A stretch of DNA of 62,226 bases from JALYGJ01 sp036558545 (GCA_036558545.1 DATBFJ010000052.1:1-62226); one strand, 5' to 3'. Numbered from the stretch's first letter, positions 37,638 through 45,755 are shown. Made by a program: numbers and translations. Notes: generated by a model not told the origin, from the sequence alone.

Positions 37638-37823
37638 CGCCTAGACCTTCAGCGTGACCGGCGCGAGTCAGTGGTCCGTGAGCTCGCATCGCCAACCTTA
37701 GTGCGCACGGTAAGGGCTACGCCTCGGAGGTCTTGCCAATCGGTTGCAGTGCTGTTGCATCCCTTTCGGCCCGTCGAATGATGTCGACACAGTGGTGAAA
37801 CGCCCGACAGCGCGGTTCGGCAC

Positions 37824-38510
37824 TCAGCCGAGGAAGCGATATCCGAGTCCGCGCTCCGTTCGGATGTATCGAGGGTTGTCCGGGTCGTCGCCCAGCTTGT
37901 CGCGCAGTCGTCGTATATAGACGCGGATGTAGTCGACCTCATCGACGTACTCACGACCCCAGACCTTGGCCAGCAGCGTTCCGTGCTGCAGGACATGTCC
38001 AGCGTTGCGGACCAAGTGGTACAGCAACTTGTATTCGGTCGGCGTCAGGTCCAATCGCTCGCCGTTCAAGCGCGCTTCCTGCCGGGCGAAATCCACCTCC
38101 AGCTCGCCCGAGCGGAATGACGGCCTCCGACTCGCCGGCGCAGGCATGTCCAGTCGCCTGAGCACCGCTTTGACCCGGGCCATCAGCTCTAGGTGGTTGA
38201 ACGGCTTGGTCACGTAGTCATCGGCCCCCAGCTCGAGGCCTTTGACTTTGTCCATCGAATCGTCGTGGGCAGTCAGCATCACAACCGGCACATCAGAGAA
38301 GGCGCGGATCTGCCGTAGTACCTCGAAACCATCCATGTCCGGCAGCCCAATATCGAGCAGGACGATGTCCGGCTGCTGTTGCTCGACGGCGTCCAGGGCG
38401 GCGTCGCCGGTGTTGGCGCCGATCACGTCGACTTCGCGCCATTGAAGGGTGAAACCAAGGCGAACCGACTCCACGACGTCCGGCTCGTCGTCGACCACCA
38501 GGATCCTCAT
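37824..38510 (-). CDS. OmpR/PhoB-family response regulator
   Basis: 228-residue two-component regulator. The receiver domain has the acidic pair DDEPD, phospho-acceptor Asp in IVLLDIGLPDMDG, Thr in VVMLTAHDD and Lys in YVTKPFN. The C-terminal winged helix (LDLTPTEYKLLYHLVRNAGHV through RTERGLGYRFLG) is of the OmpR/PhoB type, which typically binds direct repeats at about 11-bp spacing. ATG overlaps the kinase stop (ATGA). An 11-bp-spaced repeat promoter lies upstream of the kinase gene, so the pair is probably autoregulated and controls the island. Confidence 0.95.
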   Translation of the reverse strand: MRILVVDDEPDVVESVRLGFTLQWREVDVIGANTGDAALDAVEQQQPDIVLLDIGLPDMDGFEVLRQIRAFSDVPVVMLTAHDDSMDKVKGLELGADDYVTKPFNHLELMARVKAVLRRLDMPAPASRRPSFRSGELEVDFARQEARLNGERLDLTPTEYKLLYHLVRNAGHVLQHGTLLAKVWGREYVDEVDYIRVYIRRLRDKLGDDPDNPRYIRTERGLGYRFLG

Positions 38511-39508
38511 TCTTCGAGGCCCGACTGAGGCCCCGCGGCGGGAACGACGATGGTGAAGGTGCTGCCTTTACCGGGCGAACTGGCCACGTCTACGCGTCCT
38601 TCGTGGGCCTGGACGATCAAGAGTGCGATCGGCAGCCCGAGCCCTATGCCGGCCACGGCCTCGGAGCGAGTATGGCGGGCGACGAAGAAGCGCTCGAAGA
38701 GTCGCGCTCGATCGGCGCGCGGAATGCCTGGGCCATAGTCGCGGACTGTCCACGAGATCTCGGGTCCGAACTGGCCCGCGTCTCGTTTGACGAGCATTTT
38801 TATGGCACTGCCGTCAGGTGAATATTTCTGCGCGTTCGAAAGCAGGTTCACCAGCGCCTGTTCGAGGCGTCGGTAGTCACCGAAGACCAAGGCTGGCTCG
38901 GGCGCGAGCGTCATCTCGAGCTTCTGATCGTGCGCGCGCGCCAATGGCGCAACTGACGCGACGGCCGATCGCGCGACGTCATTGGCGTCGAACTGGCGCA
39001 GCTGCAGCCTGACACTGCCAGCCCGAAAGCGAGATAGATCGAGGATGTCGCCGACGACGCGCTGCATCCTCGTTGCGTTGCGATCCACGGCTTCGAGCAG
39101 CTGGCGACGCTCATCGGCGGTCGGCTCGACAACTGGGTCGAGCAGCAGACCGACGCTCGTCCGAACTGCCGTGAGTGGCGTTCTGAGTTCGTGGGCAATG
39201 GTCGACAAAAGGTCGGTGCGCATGTGCTCGACTTCTTCGAGTAGGTCCGTTTCCGCGGCCCGGCCGGCGAACGAATCGGCAAGCAGCCGTTCGCCAAGCG
39301 GCGTACGAAAGTGCTCCTCTTGATGATCAGAGTGCACGACTCGAACGAGTCCCAGCTTGGTCAGCTCGTCGAGCAGCGCCTTGGCCGTCGCCTCGTCGAT
39401 GGTGGCATGCATCGACGCGAAGCGCGCCACCAGCTCTTGAGGCGTTACGTGCTCGGTCACCAGCGCCAAGGCAGCCACCGCGAGCGGCGTCGGTTCTCGC
39501 TTAGCCAT
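38507..39508 (-). CDS. Soluble histidine kinase with N-terminal winged-helix domain
   Basis: About 333 residues. The kinase core has H-box STIAHELRTPLTAV, N-box NLLSNAQKYSP, G1 DYGPGIP, F-box FERFF and G2 GIGLGLPIAL. There is no transmembrane segment or PAS/GAF sensor; instead the first ~85 residues (TPQELVARF, AKALLDELTKLGLVRVV, FRTPLGERLL) look like a winged-helix domain. Start taken as ATG 39508; in-frame ATGs at 39571 and 39580 would add up to 24 residues and also lie after the predicted transcription start. First gene of the kinase-regulator operon. Confidence 0.9.
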   Translation of the reverse strand: MAKREPTPLAVAALALVTEHVTPQELVARFASMHATIDEATAKALLDELTKLGLVRVVHSDHQEEHFRTPLGERLLADSFAGRAAETDLLEEVEHMRTDLLSTIAHELRTPLTAVRTSVGLLLDPVVEPTADERRQLLEAVDRNATRMQRVVGDILDLSRFRAGSVRLQLRQFDANDVARSAVASVAPLARAHDQKLEMTLAPEPALVFGDYRRLEQALVNLLSNAQKYSPDGSAIKMLVKRDAGQFGPEISWTVRDYGPGIPRADRARLFERFFVARHTRSEAVAGIGLGLPIALLIVQAHEGRVDVASSPGKGSTFTIVVPAAGPQSGLEE

Positions 39509-39621
39509 CGACGAGCCAGCATAGTCCGGCCGTCGGGCGTGGTCGCTTATAGCTGTCTCGAACGAAATCATGGAATTCACGTTTGATGTCTATGCTCGGA
39601 TAAGAGGTGGATAACCGTCCA

Positions 39622-39676
39622 ACGATACGTCGCAGGCCGCATAAGTCGCCCGAAGTTGCATGAATGGCGCGTGAAT
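39622..39676 (-). promoter_or_regulatory. TTCACG-type promoter of the kinase/regulator operon
   Basis: Minus strand: ATTCACG (39676-39670), ATTCATG (39665-39659) and TTCGGGC (39654-39648) at 11-bp steps, then TATCGT (39627-39622) exactly 49 nt after the first repeat. This is the same geometry as the other island promoters and indicates autoregulation. Confidence 0.7.
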
Positions 39677-39810
39677 TGCGGTGACTAGCATCACGCGTCC
39701 GTCGCGAAGAACGACCGAACAGGGCGACCACCGCCCGCGACCCGGACGATCACGTCGTCGTTGATCCTGTGCTCGTGGCGGGGGACGCAGTGATCTGACA
39801 AGGCAGCAGT

Positions 39811-39865
39811 TTTCACGTCGATTTCACGCCGGTTGACCGGCCTCTTCACGTCGCACCCATAGGCT
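39811..39865 (+). promoter_or_regulatory. TTCACG-type promoter with no protein gene behind it
   Basis: TTTCACG (39811), TTTCACG (39822), TTGACCG (39833) at 11-bp steps and TAGGCT at 39860, exactly +49. No credible reading frame starts downstream before the next promoter at 40113; the transcript would enter the self-complementary stretch 39876-39965. Confidence 0.65.
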
Positions 39866-39871
39866 GTATGT

Positions 39872-39966
39872 GCGTCCGGAGGTGACGTAGCGAACGCAGC
39901 GGCGACAGGCAGAAGCCAAGCCGGGGCTCCGATTTACGGGCCCACGCGCGCCGCTCCACCTCCGGC
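39872..39966 (+). ncRNA. Candidate structured small RNA
   Basis: Starting right after the orphan promoter, CCGGAGGTG (39876-39884) pairs perfectly with CACCTCCGG (39957-39965), and inside it AGCGGCG (39898-39904) pairs with CGCCGCT (39949-39955), giving 16 bp of nearly stacked helix with one nucleotide between the two on the 3' side. The 3' arm contains CCACCTCC, an anti-Shine-Dalgarno-like run. No T-tract terminator was found, so the 3' end is arbitrary; it could also be a long leader of the 40229 gene. Confidence 0.35.
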
Positions 39967-40112
39967 CGCGCCAAGTTACCCATCACGTGAGCTACCCAAT
40001 TGACCATGTCGGCCGCGATGCGTTCAGCGGCGGCTCGATAGTCGGCACACCAGCCGGCTTTGGCTCCTTTCCGCCGATCCTGTCCGTGACTGATCGACCC
40101 GACTGTTCGCAA

Positions 40113-40167
40113 ATTCACGTTCCGTTCACGGACGTTCCGGGCTACGTCCACGCCCGCCTCCTATGGT
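40113..40167 (+). promoter_or_regulatory. TTCACG-type promoter of the ferredoxin-reductase-like gene
   Basis: ATTCACG (40113), GTTCACG (40124), TTCCGGG (40135) and TATGGT at 40162 (+49). Predicted transcript start near 40174, about 55 nt before the ATG at 40229. Confidence 0.7.
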
Positions 40168-40228
40168 CGAGATCGCTCGACTGGCGCCGACGAGAGGCGC
40201 CGGTCGAGCGGCCAGAGAGGTGTCAACG

Positions 40229-41038
40229 ATGTCAGTCGCAGTCGCGGGAACGGGCGCCGCGATGGGCCAGCAGCCCCAGCCCGTAACCTGGCCGGTCTTC
40301 CAGTCGGCACTCATCAGCCGCGAGACCGTGGCCTCGGGGACGATGTCGTTCACGTTCGCCAAGCCGTCTGACTGGACGTTCCGCGCCGGGCAGTTCATTG
40401 ACATCACCCTGATCGACCCGCCGACGACCGACGCCGAGGGCGACACGCGCGGATTCTCGATCTCGAGCGCGCCCAGCGAAGGCATCATCACGATCACCAC
40501 GCGCTTACGCGGCTCGGCCTTCAAGCGCAACTTGCAGCTCATGCCACTGGGCACGATGGTCAAGATCGAAGGACCGTTCGGCGAGCTGGCTCTGGAGGAT
40601 CCGACGCGACCAGCAGTCGTTCTGACCGGCGGCATCGGCATAACCCCGTTCCGGAGCATGGCGGTGGAAGCGGCGCATCAGGGCGGTTTCGACCAACGGG
40701 TTGTGCTCGTGCACAGCAATCGGCGACCCGCCGAAGCGCCCTTCCTGGCCGAGCTGCGCCGTCTCGCCGAGCGCGATCCAAATCTCGACTTCGTTCCGAC
40801 CATGACTGATCTGGATCCGTCCGAGGAATGGCCCGGCGAAAAAAGTCCGATCGACGTCTCGTTGCTGCGCCGACACCTCGAAGGCGTGAGCAGCGCCGTC
40901 TACTTCCTGGAAGGACCCGTTGAACCGATCTACTACCTGACCGGTCCGCCGGGCCTGGTCCGAGCCCTGCGATCGATGCTCGTGGATCTTGGCGTCGAGG
41001 AGAGCGACATTCGGACCGAAGAGTTCACCGGCTATTGA
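40229..41038 (+). CDS. Ferredoxin-NADP-reductase-like flavoprotein
   Basis: 269-residue FNR-family oxidoreductase: FAD-binding barrel (FRAGQFIDITL, TRGFSISSAPSEG, FKRNLQLMPLGTMVKIEGPFGE) and NAD(P)-binding domain (VLTGGIGITPFRSM, YYLTGPPGLVRALRSML). There is no fused ferredoxin or globin, so it should pass electrons to a separate partner, possibly the Rieske protein at 42.7 kb or a cupredoxin. ATG at 40229 with AGAGAGGTG upstream; an upstream in-frame ATG lies inside the -10 box and cannot be used. Confidence 0.9.
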   Translation: MSVAVAGTGAAMGQQPQPVTWPVFQSALISRETVASGTMSFTFAKPSDWTFRAGQFIDITLIDPPTTDAEGDTRGFSISSAPSEGIITITTRLRGSAFKRNLQLMPLGTMVKIEGPFGELALEDPTRPAVVLTGGIGITPFRSMAVEAAHQGGFDQRVVLVHSNRRPAEAPFLAELRRLAERDPNLDFVPTMTDLDPSEEWPGEKSPIDVSLLRRHLEGVSSAVYFLEGPVEPIYYLTGPPGLVRALRSMLVDLGVEESDIRTEEFTGY

Positions 41039-41127
41039 ACGTTCGTGCCCGCCCTGTCGAGGCCGCTGGGACGGTCTGTGGGGCAGGCACGGTTAGGTGG
41101 CCGGTGCAACACAACGAGAGGGTCACT

Positions 41128-41634
41128 ATGCAGTCAAGACGCCAGCCGATCAGAACGATCGGGCACGGCAATCGCTCAACCGCAGAGATCGTTGCTGCGC
41201 TCCGTGCGGCCGGCGTTGAAACAGTCATAGACGTTCGACGCTATCCCAAGGGGCGCCGACAACCCCATCACGCGATGGGGCGGCTGATGACCGAGCTGCC
41301 GGCGCTCGGTCTCGCCTATGAGGCCTTGAGCACGAGCTGGGCGGTCGGCGTAGGCCGCCAGCTTCGTTTGTGACCAAATGGACAACGCCGGGATTCGCAG
41401 CATTCTCGGCCTACATGGAGCAACCCGAGTTTTGCGCGGCACTCTTGCGACTCGAAGAGCGCGCCGACAGGGGCGAGGCGATCGCGCTGATGTGCGCAGA
41501 GACGCTGTGGTGGAAGTGCCACCGGCGGCTGATCTCCGATGCATTTGGTACGCGACGGGTTCCGCGTTATTCACCTCATCGACAGCGCGGCCGGCCACGT
41601 ACACGGGTGGCCGCGCAACCAATTCGGGTCGTGA
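41128..41634 (+). pseudogene. DUF488 gene broken by two frameshifts
   Basis: Three frames in succession encode one DUF488 protein. Frame one gives IRTIGHGNRSTAEIVAAL and VIDVRRYPKGRRQPHH; near 41325 it must shift to read ELGGRRRPPASFVTKW, EFCAALLRLEERADRGE and ALMCAETLWWKCHRRLISDA; near 41541-41543 (a TTT run) it must shift again to read LVRDGFRVIHLIDSAAGHVHGW. All conserved DUF488 motifs are still present, so the damage is recent or due to sequence error. Convergent with an intact, distantly related DUF488 gene 8 nt away. Confidence 0.75.
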
Positions 41635-41642
41635 GCCGCGTC

Positions 41643-42005
41643 TCAGCGGGTTAGCCGAGTATTCAACTCATCTGCGATGACCTGCGCCTGGTTGTGCTCA
41701 CGATCATGGGCGCCATAGACGAGAGTCACCGTGCCGGCACCGGCCGCAACCGCGAGGTCATCGAGCTTCCGCGCTTTGGCAGGCTCCTCTAGTTCACGGT
41801 GATAACGAGCCTGAAACTCCGGCCAGCGAGCTGGATCATGCCCGAACCACTTGCGCAGCTCCGTGCTCGGACCCAAATCACGCGCCCATTCGTGGAGTTG
41901 CAGCTCTTCCTTTGTCCGACCGCGCGGCCAGACCCGATCGACCAATACGCGGCGCCCATCTTCTGACGCCGGGTCTTCATAGGCGCGCTTTATGCGGACG
42001 CTCAT
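41643..42005 (-). CDS. DUF488 family protein (YeaO type)
   Basis: 120-residue protein of the YeaO-like DUF488 group: IKRAYEDPASEDGRRVLVDRVWPRG at the N-terminus, LRKWFGHDPARWPEF in the middle and VTLVYGAHDREHNQA near the end. Biochemical function unknown. It follows the 42002 gene with an ATGA overlap, both behind the minus-strand TTCACG-type promoter at 42444-42498. Confidence 0.92.
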   Translation of the reverse strand: MSVRIKRAYEDPASEDGRRVLVDRVWPRGRTKEELQLHEWARDLGPSTELRKWFGHDPARWPEFQARYHRELEEPAKARKLDDLAVAAGAGTVTLVYGAHDREHNQAQVIADELNTRLTR

Positions 42006-42406
42006 GCGAAGCCGGCCTCGTGCCGAAGCCGGGCATCATCGATCCGGCGTGCAAAGTAGGGCGGCGCGACGCGAAGTTCGGCGTTCAAGCGGCGCGTAAG
42101 CGCGGAGATCGCCGGATCGCAGGCATCGGACACCGCCGCCTCGACCGTCGCGCGCACCCAGGCGGCACAATCGGGAGGCACATCCTCGGGTTGATACAGG
42201 CCCAAGAGATCCAAGGCGAGCGCCCGGAGCTCTGAGGCCAGACGGCTGCGCGCTTCCAGTTGTTTCGCGAGCGATATCAGGTGCGGCAACGTGCTTGGCG
42301 GGCTCTCAACAGGACTGCCTTGAGAGGAGTCAGGAGCGCGCCGGTGCTTGACCGCTGCCGTACCCCGCGTGTCGTTTGAATTCGCGTTCGTAAAGGGCTG
42401 ATCCAT
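42002..42406 (-). CDS. Hypothetical protein upstream of DUF488
   Basis: 134-residue protein. The first ~40 residues are Ser/Pro/Asn/Thr-rich and probably disordered; the rest is helical (PHLISLAKQLEARSRLASELRALALDLLGLY, WVRATVEAAVSDACDPAI). No family recognised. ATG at 42406 with GAGGA upstream; coupled to the DUF488 gene by an ATGA overlap. Confidence 0.75.
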   Translation of the reverse strand: MDQPFTNANSNDTRGTAAVKHRRAPDSSQGSPVESPPSTLPHLISLAKQLEARSRLASELRALALDLLGLYQPEDVPPDCAAWVRATVEAAVSDACDPAISALTRRLNAELRVAPPYFARRIDDARLRHEAGFA

Positions 42407-42443
42407 CGGAATCCTCGGCGTTGCGGTGATCAGGATGCCGCCA

Positions 42444-42498
42444 ACGCTAGCGCGCGAAGGTGTCTGTCCTGGCGAACGATGGTGAACAGAAGGTGAAC
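42444..42498 (-). promoter_or_regulatory. TTCACG-type promoter of the 42406 gene and DUF488
   Basis: Minus strand: GTTCACC (42498-42492), GTTCACC (42487-42481), TTCGCCA (42476-42470) and TAGCGT (42449-42444), exactly +49. Predicted start of transcription about 30 nt before the ATG at 42406. Confidence 0.68.
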
Positions 42499-42538
42499 GT
42501 AATAGTTGGCGCTCCCTCGCGGCAAGGCCGCCTCCGGA

Positions 42539-42593
42539 ATTTACGTGCTTTTCATCAACGTTTCGCCATTGATCCAGAAACCCCGCCTACCGT
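42539..42593 (+). promoter_or_regulatory. TTCACG-type promoter of the Rieske-tal-tkt operon
   Basis: ATTTACG (42539), TTTCATC (42550), TTTCGCC (42561) and TACCGT at 42588 (+49). The repeats are less perfect than in the divergent copy 41 nt away, but the spacing is identical. Leader of about 115 nt to the Rieske ATG. Confidence 0.55.
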
Positions 42594-42712
42594 CCATGCG
42601 AGCGATGCCCGGCGCTCGGAACAGAAAAACAGCGGTTTTGCTACGAACGACCGTGGTCGAGCTCGCCAGCCCTCGGCTCAGCCCGCAACCAAATCGATTG
42701 GAGTTACTCACG

Positions 42713-43015
42713 ATGTTCATAAAAATTGGCCACGCTAAAGACGTCGCCGCAGGAGAGATGCGGGTTTTCTACGTGGCCGGGACAAAGGTCAACGTCGCCA
42801 ACGCGGACGGTCAGCTGTACGCCTTTGACGATACCTGCACCCATATGGGCTGTTCACTCGCCAACGGCGAACTGGAAGGGACGATGGTCACGTGCGCCTG
42901 TCACGGCAGCCAGTTCGACGTGACGTCGGGTGCCGTGCTTCGCGGACCGGCAGAGCGGCCTGTGCGATCGCATGCACTGCAGGTCGACGGAGAGGACCTG
43001 CTTGCTGAGGCATGA
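42713..43015 (+). CDS. Rieske [2Fe-2S] ferredoxin
   Basis: 100-residue soluble Rieske protein. Cluster ligands: Cys and His in CTHMGCSL and Cys and His in CACHGSQFD, the C-X-H ... C-X2-H pattern. It is of the NirD/bifunctional-dioxygenase-ferredoxin type and acts as a small electron carrier. ATG at 42713 with GGAG upstream; the open frame extends 69 codons further up but overlaps the promoter. First gene of Rieske-transaldolase-transketolase. Confidence 0.92.
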   Translation: MFIKIGHAKDVAAGEMRVFYVAGTKVNVANADGQLYAFDDTCTHMGCSLANGELEGTMVTCACHGSQFDVTSGAVLRGPAERPVRSHALQVDGEDLLAEA

Positions 43016-43066
43016 ACGTCACGCGGCGTTATGGGCTCTGCCAGGCCATGAACAGATAGGGCAAAC

Positions 43067-43750
43067 ATGAAGATATTTCTGGACACCTCCAAGATCGACG
43101 AGATCCGTACCGCGTCGCGCTGGGGCGTACTCGATGGGGTCACCACAAATCCATCCCTGTTCGCCCAGATCGGCGGCAACTACGACGACGTGCTCAAGCA
43201 GATCTGTGAGATCACGCCCGGGCCAGTAAGTGCCGAGGTCGTTGCTGAGGACGTTCAGGGCATGCTCAGCGAGGGTCGCCATTTCGCTGCGTTGGCAGCC
43301 AACATCTTCGTCAAAGTACCCATCAGCGAGGCCGGGCTTGAAGCGATCGCGCGTCTCGCCGCTGAGGGGATCAAGACCAACTGCACCCTCATTTTCACCT
43401 CCAATCAGGGACTCTTGGCCGCCAAGGCCGGCGCTTCATTGTTATCGCCTTTCGTTGGCCGCCTGGATGACATCAACCAGGACGGCATGCAGGTCGTCCG
43501 TGAGCTCGTCGACATGGTCGACACGTATGACCTCGATACCGAGGTTCTAACTGCGTCGATTCGCGGCCCGCGCCATGTAACTCAAGCAGCGCTCGCAGGC
43601 TCCCACATCGCAACCGTGCCACTCAAGGTCCTGACGCAGATGATCCATCACCCGCTGACGGACCTGGGCACCATCCAATTCCGGCGCGACTGGGAAGCAG
43701 CGCAATCGACGGCGGCTCCGAACGCGACCGCGGCGACGGCGGAAAAGTAG
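43067..43750 (+). CDS. tal: Transaldolase (small type)
   Basis: 227-residue transaldolase/fructose-6-phosphate-aldolase-type protein: MKIFLDTSKIDEIRTASRWGV, DGVTTNPSLFAQ, the Schiff-base lysine in IFVKVPIS, and KTNCTLIFTSNQGLLAAKAGA. Links pentose-phosphate sugars to glycolysis. The short form cannot be separated from fructose-6-phosphate aldolase by eye. Lies 51 nt after the Rieske gene and 5 nt before transketolase. Confidence 0.92.
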   Translation: MKIFLDTSKIDEIRTASRWGVLDGVTTNPSLFAQIGGNYDDVLKQICEITPGPVSAEVVAEDVQGMLSEGRHFAALAANIFVKVPISEAGLEAIARLAAEGIKTNCTLIFTSNQGLLAAKAGASLLSPFVGRLDDINQDGMQVVRELVDMVDTYDLDTEVLTASIRGPRHVTQAALAGSHIATVPLKVLTQMIHHPLTDLGTIQFRRDWEAAQSTAAPNATAATAEK

Positions 43751-43755
43751 GAAGC

Positions 43756-45633
43756 ATGACTCAGACCAAGACCGTTACGGACGCGACCCACGACCGCGGC
43801 ACGTGGGAGTCGCTCGGGCGCCAACTCCGGATCGATTCGATCCGTGCCAGCTCGGCCGCGGGCTCGGGCCATCCGACCTCGTCGCTCTCAGCGGCTGATC
43901 TGATGGCCGTCCTATTCGAGCGCTATCTGCGCTACGACTTCGAGCAGCCCGATCGACCGACAAATGATCACCTTGTGTTCAGCAAGGGCCACGCGTCGCC
44001 GCTGCTCTACGCGCTGTACAGAGCCGCGGGAGTGATCGATGACGAGGCGCTGCTCTCGTACCGGACGCATCGCAGCCCCTTCGAAGGCCATCCGACGCCG
44101 ACCCTGCCGTGGGTCGATGTCGCGACCGGGTCGCTGGGCCAAGGCCTGCCCATCGCGGTGGGCATCGCCCTCGCCGGAAAGCGTCTGGATAGGTTGCCGT
44201 ACCGGGTATGGGTACTGACCGGCGATGGCGAGCTTGCCGAGGGATCGATGTGGGAGGCGTTCGAGCACGCGGCTTATGCACGACTCGACAACCTGACCGC
44301 AATCATCGATGTCAACCGACTCGGCCAGACGCGCGAGACGATGCACGGCTGGGATTTGGACTTGTACAGCCGGCGCCTGAGGGCTTTTGGCTGGCACGCC
44401 ATCGAGGTCGACGGCCACGATGTCGGGGACATCGCGAACGCCTACACCGAGGCGCTGCAGGTCACCGGCCGCCCCACGGCGATCGTCGCTCGAACGATCA
44501 AAGGCAGTGGCGTCACTTCGGTCGCCGATCGAAACGGCACGCACGGCAAGTCACTCGATGCTGAAGCCGAGGAGCGAGCACTTGCCGAGCTCGGAGCCAC
44601 GACCCATCGGCGGCTTACGATCGGGGTCACCGAACCCGCCACGGACGTGTCGCCGCATTCGTTCCCCGAGACGCACGTCGAGCTTCCGCTGTACCCGCGC
44701 GGCACCATGCAGGCGACCCGGCACGCGTATGCCGAAGCCCTGGTGGCGCTCGGCCGTGAACGCGGCAAGATCGTTGCCCTCGACGGCGACGTCGACAACT
44801 CAACTTATACAGAGCTCTTCGAGCGCGCGCTTCCGGAGCGCTATTTCGAGATGTACATCGCCGAGCAGCAGATGGCCGCGGCTGCGGTCGGCCTCTCCGT
44901 TCGCGGCTGGATCCCATTTGCGTCGACTTATGGGGCGTTTTGGAGCCGCGCGTTCGACTTCATCCGCATGGCCTCTATAAGCCGCGTCAACATACGGCTT
45001 GCGGGTTCGCACGCAGGCGTCAGCATCGGCCCAGACGGACCGAGCCAGATGGGTCTCGAAGACATTGCCAGCTTCCGCACCATCTGGGGCAGCACCGTGC
45101 TCTATCCCTCGGACGCTAACCAGACGGTTCAGCTCGTTGCTGCGATGGTCGACCGGCCGGGCGTCGTCTATTTGCGTACGACCCGAGGCGAGACTCCCGT
45201 CATTTACGGCCTCGACGAGACATTCGAGATCGGCGGCAGCAAACTCGTCAGGAGCAGTGCCGCGGACGATGTGACCCTGATCGGGGCTGGCGTGACTCTT
45301 CACGAGGCGATCAAGGCTGCGGACCTGCTCGCGCACGACGCCGTCGTCGCGAGAGTCATCGACCTCTATTCGATCAAGCCGATTGACGTTGCGACGATCA
45401 CGACGGCGGCTCGAGAGACCGGCCGGATCGTGACAGTCGAGGATCATCGTCTCGAGGGCGGTCTGGGCGAGGCGGTGCTGGCCGCGTTGGCGGACGAGGG
45501 CGTGTTGGCCGAGGTCGCGCGGTTGGGCGTTTCGAACATGCCTGGTTCGGCGACGCCCGAGGAGCAGCGGGCAGACGCCGGCATCGATGCCGCGGCGATC
45601 GCGGCCTCGACCCGGGCGCTGCTCGGACGGTGA
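43756..45633 (+). CDS. tkt: Transketolase
   Basis: 625-residue single-chain transketolase. The thiamine-diphosphate site is GDGELAEGSMWEAF ending in Asn of VNRLGQ; the N-terminal KGHASPLLYAL, the pyrimidine-binding domain (GLSVRGWIPFASTYGAFWSRA) and the C-terminal domain (VEDHRLEGGLGEAVLAAL) are all there. Works with the adjacent transaldolase in the non-oxidative pentose phosphate pathway. ATG at 43756. Confidence 0.95.
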   Translation: MTQTKTVTDATHDRGTWESLGRQLRIDSIRASSAAGSGHPTSSLSAADLMAVLFERYLRYDFEQPDRPTNDHLVFSKGHASPLLYALYRAAGVIDDEALLSYRTHRSPFEGHPTPTLPWVDVATGSLGQGLPIAVGIALAGKRLDRLPYRVWVLTGDGELAEGSMWEAFEHAAYARLDNLTAIIDVNRLGQTRETMHGWDLDLYSRRLRAFGWHAIEVDGHDVGDIANAYTEALQVTGRPTAIVARTIKGSGVTSVADRNGTHGKSLDAEAEERALAELGATTHRRLTIGVTEPATDVSPHSFPETHVELPLYPRGTMQATRHAYAEALVALGRERGKIVALDGDVDNSTYTELFERALPERYFEMYIAEQQMAAAAVGLSVRGWIPFASTYGAFWSRAFDFIRMASISRVNIRLAGSHAGVSIGPDGPSQMGLEDIASFRTIWGSTVLYPSDANQTVQLVAAMVDRPGVVYLRTTRGETPVIYGLDETFEIGGSKLVRSSAADDVTLIGAGVTLHEAIKAADLLAHDAVVARVIDLYSIKPIDVATITTAARETGRIVTVEDHRLEGGLGEAVLAALADEGVLAEVARLGVSNMPGSATPEEQRADAGIDAAAIAASTRALLGR

Positions 45634-45700
45634 GCCAGTCGATCTGGCCTCGGCCGATAAGGATGCCATCGACCAATCGCAAGCCTGATCAGCCTTCGTT

Positions 45701-45755
45701 ATCCACGGCGCGTTCATGCAAATTGACCCGATCCGCCGCACCCGCCGCCTAGTGT
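45701..45755 (+). promoter_or_regulatory. TTCACG-type promoter of gap
   Basis: ATCCACG (45701), GTTCATG (45712), TTGACCC (45723) and TAGTGT at 45750 (+49). Transcript start near 45762, which rules out the in-frame ATG at 45760 and leaves a 20-nt leader with GAGGAG before the ATG at 45781. Confidence 0.68.

Noticed and set aside
37700..37800. GTTTCACC on the minus strand upstream of the F420-reductase-like gene
   Set aside because: The second repeat position does not match and there is no -10 hexamer at the fixed distance.
39575..39592. ATTCACG upstream of the kinase gene on the plus strand
   Set aside because: No second repeat 11 bp away and wrong orientation for the kinase; the real box is at 39622-39676.
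39846..40151. Minus-strand open frame of about 100 codons between the kinase and the FNR-like gene
   Set aside because: Arg-rich translation without recognisable features; it runs through two promoters on the other strand and the candidate RNA helices.
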